Source: CAYYMD01 sp964480425 (GTDB lineage Bacteria; Planctomycetota; Phycisphaerae; SM23-33). Taken from it: a stretch of 12,066 nt of DNA. This document shows positions 7,065 to 12,066 of the stretch, one piece after another; within the stretch, counting starts at the first letter, position 1; each line of letters begins with the position of its first letter. The translations under genes were made by a program, and so were the position numbers. The DNA lies in contig CAYZPY010000076.1 in assembly GCA_964480425.1 (NCBI GenBank), positions 1-12,066 of the forward strand, read 5' to 3'. Below the pieces are notes generated by a model. It searched no databases. It was not told where the DNA came from and saw only the letters and a program-made list of their open reading frames with translations.

Positions 7065-7209
7065 GTATTTATCTCTTCGCTTTTGGTTTTAAGTTTTTTC
7101 TTCAGCCCCACCCGGCGGGGCCGGAACGCGCCGCACATCCGAAGATTACGGCAACATAACAACAACGTCCGTGCGGACCTTGCCGAACCCCACCGGGGTG
7201 GGCCGAATT
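7065..7209. repeat. Intergenic spacer with two similar GC palindromic repeats
   Basis: Between the PEP-CTERM and pseudopilin genes two related 19-mers occur 82 bases apart: CCCCACCCGGCGGGGCCGG (7106-7124) and CCCCACCGGGGTGGGCCGA (7188-7206), matching at 15 of 19 positions. Both are self-complementary. A further palindrome, GTCCGTGCGGAC, lies at 7167-7178. The second copy begins just after the PEP-CTERM stop codon. No T-run follows on the minus strand, so these are more likely mRNA-stabilising or partly terminating hairpins than full terminators. No promoter stands out. Confidence 0.5.
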
Positions 7210-7926
7210 CTACGCGGTCCTTCTGCGCCTGATAATAACGCCCGCAGCGCCCAGCGCCACAAGCGCCAGCGTGCACGGCTCAGGCGTGGGCACATCGGGC
7301 GCGCTGCTGGTCCAGGTCTGTGCGTCGCCTTCGGTCCATCCGTCGTAGTACCCGTCTTGCAGCACTCTGCCCGAAGCGCCCCACTGGGAGAAAATCCAGT
7401 TCTCCCCGTCGGCGTCCATCGCGTCGTGATTGATGGTGTCGGTCTGAACCCAGTTGTTGCTTCCCGGCGGCACCTCTTCCCAGACGGGCTCGTCGAAGGC
7501 CGGATGACCGCTTATGTAAAAGGACAGGTAAGTTGTCACCCACCCGTCGCTCTCGATAACCTGACCGTCGTATTCGAAGGCGTCCAGCGCCATGCCCAGC
7601 GCGTTGTTGTAATGGTAAGACACCGACAGTCCGGTCTGTTCGTCCAGCGCCAGCAGCATCGCCTCGGACAGGTTGGCGCCGGCAGTGTAGCCGTAAAAAT
7701 CCGCAAATCCGCTGGATGAGCGAGTAAAGGTGTCTCCTTCGTCCCACCTGTATCCGAAGGCGAAACTGTCCTGCCCGAAATCAATCACACAAAGCGCCTC
7801 GTTGTCGCCCGCGCCCGCCCAGGATTCCACCACGACCGTCTTCTGGTTAAAGTCGTACAATTCACCCGCTGCCTTCGAGGCAAGGCAGGCGGCGGCAAAC
7901 GTCACAATTAAACACAAATTCCTCAT
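7210..7926 (-). CDS. PEP-CTERM (exosortase-sorted) surface protein, riboswitch-controlled
   Basis: Exported protein of 238 aa. Residues 1-20 form a signal peptide (LCLIVTFAAACLASKAA). The C-terminus carries a PEP-CTERM signal: VPTPEP (212-217), a hydrophobic helix (218-232) and an RRRR cluster, which exosortase recognises and cuts. The mature domain is acidic and rich in Trp, Tyr and Gly. The block NEALCVIDFG (42-51) with FAFGYRWDEGDT (56-67) looks like a recurring motif of PEP-CTERM surface proteins; I recall it only loosely and cannot name a function. The ATG at 7926 has AAGGAG 7 bases upstream and a signal peptide straight after it; the in-frame GTG at 8067 would bury that signal. It is the first gene after a cobalamin riboswitch and terminator, so expression should fall when B12 is plentiful. 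A corrinoid-binding or scavenging role is inference. Confidence 0.85.
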   Translation of the reverse strand: MRNLCLIVTFAAACLASKAAGELYDFNQKTVVVESWAGAGDNEALCVIDFGQDSFAFGYRWDEGDTFTRSSSGFADFYGYTAGANLSEAMLLALDEQTGLSVSYHYNNALGMALDAFEYDGQVIESDGWVTTYLSFYISGHPAFDEPVWEEVPPGSNNWVQTDTINHDAMDADGENWIFSQWGASGRVLQDGYYDGWTEGDAQTWTSSAPDVPTPEPCTLALVALGAAGVIIRRRRTA

Positions 7927-8182
7927 GAGCCGTCTCCTTGTTTGATCTTTTCCCGCCGCCGCAAGCAACGGCGGCACAAACGAACTACTTCTGCTACGTG
8001 CGTACTGCGTGCTTTCAGGGAACTGCCTTGTTGTCTCCTCTCTGATATCCTTAATGAGCCCGTCCACGTAGCCGCTCCGCCCGGGCGCAAGGCGAAACCG
8101 GCCGGCAACCTGTGGGGGAAATTCGACGGCCGAGGACCGCCGGCGGATGTGAGCACCTGCCGCCGGGGCGCGAACGGCACAG
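7927..8182 (-). other. Leader between riboswitch terminator and PEP-CTERM start
   Basis: About 250 bases of untranslated leader on the minus strand. It holds the hairpin at 7955-7975 and the AAGGAG site at 7939-7934. The PEP-CTERM frame is open back to a GTG at 8067, but the added residues are charged and not signal-like. No separate gene is seen. Confidence 0.5.
7955..7975 (-). promoter_or_regulatory. Hairpin upstream of the PEP-CTERM ribosome site
   Basis: GCCGCCG and CGGCGGC form a perfect 7-bp stem with a 7-base loop, ending 15 bases before the AAGGAG site. No T-run follows, so it is not a terminator. It may shape ribosome access or mRNA stability. Confidence 0.4.
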
Positions 8183-8216
8183 AAAAACCCCGGACCCGCA
8201 CATCGGGCTTCCGGGG
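8183..8216 (-). terminator. Rho-independent terminator (riboswitch expression platform)
   Basis: Reading the minus strand from 8216: CCCCGGA, a 2-base AG bulge, CCCG, a 5-base loop, CGGG and TCCGGGG, then five T (8187-8183). That is a 7+4-bp GC-rich stem directly followed by a T-run. It lies about 65 bases after the aptamer and before the first gene, where a transcription-off switch is expected. Confidence 0.85.
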
Positions 8217-8280
8217 CAATCGCTTGGCAGGCGACTCCGGCAGGCCCAAACTGCGCGATGGTCCGCCAGGTTGATTGCAG

Positions 8281-8445
8281 GCAGGTCTTCTGGCTTCCGG
8301 GTCAATCTCCCGCCGCGCCTTCCCGTCCCGACTCCGCATCGGGGCAGTGGCCTTTGCGACGGTCGTCGCCGGTTACAGCGGCGCGTCCGCGGCCGATTCT
8401 CACGGCCTTCCCTCTTAGCCCGACGTCAGCCGGGCTACCTGTAAC
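8281..8445 (-). promoter_or_regulatory. Cobalamin (B12) riboswitch
   Basis: On the minus strand the conserved cobalamin aptamer elements appear in order: a 5' stem-loop AGCCCG/CGGGCT (8437-8415), AGGGAA (8413-8408), GTGAGAATC, the stretch ending CGCCGCTGTAAC, CCACTG (8350-8345), GGGAAGG, and the hallmark GAAGCCAGAAGACCTGC at the 3' end (8297-8281). CAGGT near the 5' end can pair with ACCTG at the 3' end to close the aptamer. The presence of all core boxes fits the adenosylcobalamin type. Known members switch genes off when cobalamin is abundant. A promoter starts just at its 5' edge, a terminator follows, and the first gene downstream is the PEP-CTERM protein. Confidence 0.95.
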
Positions 8446-8451
8446 GAATGA

Positions 8452-8480
8452 ATATTACCCCCCGCCGAACCACATGTCAA
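8452..8480 (-). promoter_or_regulatory. Strong sigma-70 promoter of the riboswitch transcript
   Basis: A perfect TTGACA (8480-8475) and TAATAT (8457-8452) are separated by exactly 17 bases on the minus strand. The predicted start, near 8445, falls at the first base of the aptamer, so the riboswitch unit is transcribed independently of the upstream DHH phosphoesterase gene. Confidence 0.8.
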
Positions 8481-8498
8481 TTATGTCTTATAAATTTT

Positions 8499-9506
8499 TC
8501 AGGAATTTCCAAGCGCGCGGCAGCAGGCGTTGATGAGTTGTTTTTTGACGTTCCGGATTTCGTCGTCGATGGTTACGCCTGCGGCTCGTGCGTGTCCCCC
8601 GCCCCCGAAGTGTTGGGCGATCTTTGATACGTCCACGCCGTCGCGGCTGCGAAGACTCACCCTCACGCCGTCGCGGCCCTGGACCAGCATCACGGCCACC
8701 TCGACCGTGGCAAGGTTTAAAGAGGAGTTGATGAGGTTCTCCGTCTCGGACGGTTTTGCACCGCAGATTCCAAAGTCCTCCTCGGTGATGCACATCACGG
8801 CCAGTCGGTCGTTGCAGTACAGTTCCATGCCGTCCAGGATGCGTGCCAGCAGTTTGAGCCGCTGAGGGCGGTCGGACTGGTATATTTTGCGATAGAGCAC
8901 GTCCGGGCGCACGCCCGCATCGAACCACTCGGCCGCGGCGCGCATGCACGCGGCGTTTGTGTTGCCGAACGAGAACCACCCGGTGTCGGATACCACGGCA
9001 GTTGCAAGCGCCTCGACGACCTGAAAGTCCACAGGCCAGCCAAGGGCCTTTATCAACTCGCCGACCATCATACCCGTGGCCGCCTTGGACGTGTCCACCC
9101 ACCGCACCGAGCCGATGTCGTCGCCGGTGCGGTGATGGTCGACCACTACGATTTCGTCCCTGAATTTCTCCAGGGACTCTTCCAGCCCGTCCAGTTGCGC
9201 CAGAGCGCAGGTGTCGAGTATGACCACCAGGTCGGCGGCGTCGGCCAGTTCGTCGAACTTCCGGTAGTCGGCGGGCGCCTCATCCGGGAAGAGGAACTCG
9301 TACCGCCACGGCACGCCGCCGTCGGGTATTATCATGGATGCGGACTTCCCCGCATTCTTCGCGGCCGAGCCCAGCGCCAGCATCGAGCCCAGCGCGTCGC
9401 CGTCGGGGCGCGCGTGGGTCACCAGCAACAGGCGCCGCGCCTCGTCGAGTCGCCGGCGGATCAGATCAAAATTTTCCGGGCTATTGTTCACAGATTTCTC
9501 TGACAC
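8499..9506 (-). CDS. DHH-family phosphoesterase (NrnA-like nanoRNase/pAp phosphatase)
   Basis: Cytoplasmic DHH/DHHA1 enzyme of 335 aa. Family members degrade short RNA oligonucleotides and, in several species, dephosphorylate pAp or hydrolyse linear dinucleotides from cyclic dinucleotide turnover. The Mn-binding motifs are complete: THARPDGDALGS (30-41), ILDTC (96-100), VVDHH (121-125) and SDTGWF (173-178). The DHHA1 substrate loop is GGGGHARAAG (301-310). No membrane or signalling domain is fused, which separates it from GdpP. The start is a GTG at 9506 inside the last 26 bases of ribF, supported by AAAGGA about 9 bases upstream. RibF and NrnA homologues are also neighbours in many Firmicutes, usually with truB. 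Which substrate it prefers cannot be read from sequence. Confidence 0.9.
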   Translation of the reverse strand: MSEKSVNNSPENFDLIRRRLDEARRLLLVTHARPDGDALGSMLALGSAAKNAGKSASMIIPDGGVPWRYEFLFPDEAPADYRKFDELADAADLVVILDTCALAQLDGLEESLEKFRDEIVVVDHHRTGDDIGSVRWVDTSKAATGMMVGELIKALGWPVDFQVVEALATAVVSDTGWFSFGNTNAACMRAAAEWFDAGVRPDVLYRKIYQSDRPQRLKLLARILDGMELYCNDRLAVMCITEEDFGICGAKPSETENLINSSLNLATVEVAVMLVQGRDGVRVSLRSRDGVDVSKIAQHFGGGGHARAAGVTIDDEIRNVKKQLINACCRALGNS

Positions 9507-10422
9507 GCTGCACGTCCTTTGCTATCTGTTGCTTCAACTGCTCGGCGGAGGGGAACTTCTGCTGGTCCCGAAGCCGCCGCAGGAAACCAAGCGAAACTTT
9601 TTTTCCGTAATAATCACCGTCGCCGTTAAGCAGGTGGGCCTCAATTTGGCGTTCGTCGCCGTCAAAGGTGGGTCTGGCACCGATGCTGATGGCCGCCGGT
9701 CCGTCGCCGCCTTCCACCCGCGCAAATCCGGCGTAGACGCCGTCGGCCGGGATGATCTGCTGGTGCGTACTGACGTTGACGGTGGGGAACTCCAGCACGC
9801 GCCCCAGACGCTTGCCCCGCACCACCTCGCCGAAAAGCACGAAATTCCTGCCAAGGCAACGGGTGGCGTCTTCGACGCGCCCTGCGGCGAGCAGGTCGCG
9901 CACCAGCGTGCTGGATACCCGACGGGGCGAACCGGAAATCTCAACCGTCACCGGCTCGACCGCGCTCACCTCGAAGCCGCGATTTCGCCCGGCGGCGCGG
10001 AGCGTTTCCACGTCGCCGCTGCGTCCTCGACCGAAGCGGAAATTATGCCCCTCCACCATGCGCGCAGGGGCGAAACGCGCGACTATCACCTGCTCGATGA
10101 ATTCCTCGGCTGTGAGTTTCAGCAGCTGCGGTGTGGCGGTCACCTTCACCACGAAACCGGCGCCTGCGTCCAGCAGGAGGCGGCATTTCTCGTCGGCGGG
10201 CGTGATGCGCCGCGGCACGTTGTCGCGGCGGAGCACCAGGTCCGGCGGGGGTTCGAACGTCAAGACTACCACCTTGCCCGCCTCGGCGCGCGCCGCCTTG
10301 GCGGCGTGGGCAAGTATGCTCCGGTGCCCCAGGTGAACGCCGTCGAAGTTGCCCACCGTCAGCACGCATCGGCGAACCGAGGCGCCTATCGCGTCCAGCC
10401 CGTTTATAATCTCGTTTTGCAT
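9481..10422 (-). CDS. ribF: Bifunctional riboflavin kinase/FAD synthetase
   Basis: Cytoplasmic enzyme of 313 aa that phosphorylates riboflavin to FMN and adenylates FMN to FAD. The N-terminal FAD synthetase domain (about 15-178) shows GNFDGVHLGH (24-33), GHNFRFGRGRSGD (125-137) and RRVSSTLVRDLLAAGRVEDA (167-186). The riboflavin kinase domain (about 190-305) shows RGKRLGRVLEFPTVN (202-216), the nucleotide-binding PT motif, then GVYAGFA (228-234), IGARPTF (247-253) and IEAHLL (260-265). Length is typical. ATG 10422 is followed shortly by the domain start, but I see no ribosome site before it. The gene begins 50 bases after the ABC ATPase stop; a weak TTGTGG-N17-TAAACT in that gap could be a promoter. 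Its 3' end overlaps the DHH gene by 26 bases. Confidence 0.95.
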   Translation of the reverse strand: MQNEIINGLDAIGASVRRCVLTVGNFDGVHLGHRSILAHAAKAARAEAGKVVVLTFEPPPDLVLRRDNVPRRITPADEKCRLLLDAGAGFVVKVTATPQLLKLTAEEFIEQVIVARFAPARMVEGHNFRFGRGRSGDVETLRAAGRNRGFEVSAVEPVTVEISGSPRRVSSTLVRDLLAAGRVEDATRCLGRNFVLFGEVVRGKRLGRVLEFPTVNVSTHQQIIPADGVYAGFARVEGGDGPAAISIGARPTFDGDERQIEAHLLNGDGDYYGKKVSLGFLRRLRDQQKFPSAEQLKQQIAKDVQRVREICEQ

Positions 10423-10472
10423 AACGTTTGAGCGGTGAAGTTTACATCACGCGCCACCCGCCCACAAGCGCA

Positions 10473-11261
10473 TCACCGCGCGCGGACCAGCGGCACATCC
10501 TGACCGGGGACTTCCACCAAATCAATCTCCACGCCGTAGGTCTCGCCCAGCACGTCCCTTCGGATGACCTGGCGCGGCGTTCCGTCGGCGCCGATGCGCC
10601 CTTCGCGCATCAGCAGCATCTCGTCGGCGAAGCGGGCGGCGAGATTCACGTCGTGGCTGACGCACACCACTGCCATGCGCCACTCGTCGGCCAGGCGGCG
10701 CATCATGCGGTATATTTTCAACTGGTTCTTGACGTCCAGGTGGCTGGTCGGCTCGTCCAGCAGCATGACCGTCGGCTGCTGCGCCAGGGCTCGTGCAATC
10801 ATCACGCACTGCGCCTCCCCGCCGGACAGTTCGTCCAGCGTCCTGTCGGCGAACCGGCTGGTGGCGGTCATTTCCATCGCCAGATGGGCAACCCGCCGGT
10901 CGTCCCGCCCCGCCAAGCCCATCGGTCCTCCGTGCGCGAAGCGTCCCATGAGCACTATCTGGCGCACGGTGAACGAAAACGCCGAAGCGGGAAATTGCGG
11001 CACGTACGCAAGCATGCGCGCCAGCCCGCGTCGGGAGTATTTTCGTATTTCCCGCCCGTCGAGCATCACGCGACCCCGTTGGGGGCGCAGGAGCCCCAGC
11101 AGGCACCGCAGCAGCGTGGTCTTGCCCGAGCCGTTGGGCCCCAGTATGCAAAGCAACTTCCCGGCAGAGGCGGTCATGCCGACCCCGTGCAGCACGGGGG
11201 CGTCCGGGCTATAGCCGAACACAACGCCCTCGGCGGATATTACGTGCCGCCGGTCGCTCAT
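10473..11261 (-). CDS. ABC transporter ATP-binding protein (FepC/FhuC/BtuD family)
   Basis: Cytoplasmic ATPase of 262 aa that powers a type II ABC importer for siderophore-iron, heme or cobalamin. All nucleotide-binding motifs are intact: Walker A GPNGSGKT (41-48), Q-loop Q89 in YVPQF, signature LSGGEAQ (145-151), Walker B VMLLDEP (165-171) and the switch His203 in VSHD. The IRKYSRRGLARMLAYVPQ region (72-89) is typical of the FecE/FhuC group. ATG 11261 has GGGAGG about 7 bases upstream and overlaps the permease stop as ATGA, so the two are translationally coupled. The same reading frame is open upstream to about 11957, but that section is antisense-like shadow of the permease and is not part of the protein. 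Substrate cannot be fixed from the ATPase. Confidence 0.94.
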   Translation of the reverse strand: MSDRRHVISAEGVVFGYSPDAPVLHGVGMTASAGKLLCILGPNGSGKTTLLRCLLGLLRPQRGRVMLDGREIRKYSRRGLARMLAYVPQFPASAFSFTVRQIVLMGRFAHGGPMGLAGRDDRRVAHLAMEMTATSRFADRTLDELSGGEAQCVMIARALAQQPTVMLLDEPTSHLDVKNQLKIYRMMRRLADEWRMAVVCVSHDVNLAARFADEMLLMREGRIGADGTPRQVIRRDVLGETYGVEIDLVEVPGQDVPLVRAR

Positions 11262-12066
11262 GGCGCGACCTCCCGGAACCGTCGGCGCAGCAGGAAGATA
11301 AAGAACGGACCGCCGCACAAAGCCGTGATTATGCCCACGGGCACCAGACTCAGGCCCACCAGTTCGCCTGCATGTCGGCACAGGGCTTCGGCGCCGAGAA
11401 GGAAGCCCGCGCCCGCAAGACCGCTGACCAGTATCAGCCGGCGGTGCTCGGGACCGAGTATGAGCCGCATTATGTGAGGCACGATCAATCCCAGAAAACC
11501 GATCGGACCGGCCAGTGCGACCGCCGCGGCCGTCATCAGACCCACGCACCCAAAGGTGACGATTCTCAGGCGGTTGACGCTCACGCCGGAAGACACCGCC
11601 ACATCGTCGCCCAGTCCCAGTACGTTGAACGCCCCGCCCGACGCCACAAGCACCGCCCATCCGCCCGCAACGAACGCCCCGCAGGCCGCAAGCATCACCA
11701 CGTCGACCGAGTCGGGCAGGCGCCCCATCGCCCAGTGCGAGAAATCCGCGATGCGGTAAGGGTCGATGTACAGGAACATGGCAAGCATTATGGCGGCGTT
11801 GAACGTGTTTATTATTACGCCCGAGAGGATCAGCGAGTACGCGTCCAGTCGCCCGCGGCGCTGGGCCACGGCGTAGACCACCGCGCAGGTGATAATCGCG
11901 CCTATGAACGCCAGTGCGGGCGTTGAGGCCCACTGCGGCACGGCGTCGGCGTACCACCCCGCCAGCGCCAGACCCAGCAGCACTCCCACTCCGGCGCCGC
12001 TGGATATGCCCAGTATGTACGGCTCGGCCAGCGGGTTCCGCAGCAGGCCCTGAAGCGCCGCCCCCG
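11258..12066 (-). CDS. FecCD-family ABC transporter permease, 5' end beyond window
   Basis: Inner-membrane permease of an iron-chelate/heme/cobalamin importer; 268 residues are visible, about 70 fewer than a normal 330-350 aa member, because the gene runs off the right edge. The visible part opens within the conserved ALQGLLRNPLAEP and LGISSGAG block that follows the first helices in this family, so the frame is certain although no start can be chosen. Further landmarks are LGLGDDVAVSSGVSVNR, which contributes to the ATPase-coupling region, GPIGFLGLIVPH (visible residues 186-197) and PVGIITALCGGPFF (242-255). Several hydrophobic helices alternate with short loops. It ends in an ATGA overlap with the ATPase. 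A substrate-binding protein is not in view and may lie beyond the edge. Confidence 0.94.
   Translation of the reverse strand, partial: GAALQGLLRNPLAEPYILGISSGAGVGVLLGLALAGWYADAVPQWASTPALAFIGAIITCAVVYAVAQRRGRLDAYSLILSGVIINTFNAAIMLAMFLYIDPYRIADFSHWAMGRLPDSVDVVMLAACGAFVAGGWAVLVASGGAFNVLGLGDDVAVSSGVSVNRLRIVTFGCVGLMTAAAVALAGPIGFLGLIVPHIMRLILGPEHRRLILVSGLAGAGFLLGAEALCRHAGELVGLSLVPVGIITALCGGPFFIFLLRRRFREVAP

Noticed and set aside
7105..7121. GCCCC/GGGGC hairpin as a plus-strand or minus-strand terminator
   Set aside because: The nearby T-run (7094-7099) precedes the hairpin on the plus strand, and on the minus strand it is followed by A-rich sequence, so neither direction fits a Rho-independent terminator.
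7927..8067. GTG start at 8067 for the PEP-CTERM protein
   Set aside because: It would add 47 charged residues ahead of an otherwise normal signal peptide; ATG 7926 has a strong ribosome site.
8112..8444. Plus-strand open frame over the riboswitch
   Set aside because: The region is explained by the minus-strand cobalamin aptamer and terminator; the predicted peptide has no recognisable features.
8281..8445. Cobalamin riboswitch controlling the ABC importer or ribF
   Set aside because: It lies downstream of those genes on the same strand and has its own promoter pointing away from them.
9334..10431. Plus-strand open frame of 365 codons
   Set aside because: Antisense to ribF and the DHH gene, both of which carry complete catalytic motifs. 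Long antisense frames are expected in GC-rich coding DNA.
11262..11957. In-frame upstream extension of the ABC ATPase
   Set aside because: This part overlaps the permease in another frame, is Arg/Gly-rich without motifs, and a good ribosome site plus ATGA coupling supports the start at 11261.

Overview
The window looks like part of a Planctomycetota chromosome, probably Phycisphaerae or a near relative. This is inferred from gene content: a TPR protein ending in two RNA polymerase alpha-CTD modules, a pseudopilin with an H-X9-DG tail, a PEP-CTERM (exosortase-sorted) protein, a SpoIIE-type phosphatase and a KdsA that implies a Kdo-containing outer membrane. DNA is GC-rich. Eleven protein genes are supported: nine on the minus strand, two on the plus strand. 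A 10-base run of N at 1319-1328 marks an assembly gap.

Left block (141-4052, minus). A promoter near 4108-4135 drives the TPR/alpha-CTD gene, followed 49 bases later by a SpoIID-family gene; beyond that lie the gap and a PP2C/SpoIIE phosphatase. This is a regulatory and cell-wall group. From the same spot, a back-to-back plus-strand promoter drives a lipid kinase and kdsA (4153-5909), coupled by an ATGA overlap. The two -10 elements overlap inside a 15-bp palindrome.

Middle block (5906-8480, minus). The most interesting part. A promoter (TTGACA-N17-TAATAT) starts transcription at the 5' edge of a well-formed cobalamin riboswitch (about 8445-8281). A Rho-independent terminator follows (8216-8183), then a PEP-CTERM surface protein, an H-X9-DG pseudopilin and a small lipoprotein whose start lies inside the pseudopilin gene. 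So B12 appears to control a set of envelope and surface proteins of unknown function, not a known B12 gene.

Right block (8499-12066, minus). A FecCD-type permease (cut by the window edge) and its ATPase (ATGA overlap) form an ABC importer of the siderophore/heme/cobalamin class. Then come the bifunctional riboflavin kinase/FAD synthetase ribF and a DHH phosphoesterase of the NrnA type that begins inside ribF. The importer sits next to, but upstream of, the riboswitch unit. A shared role in corrinoid uptake is a reasonable inference, not shown.

No tRNA, rRNA, CRISPR array, transposase or phage gene was seen.
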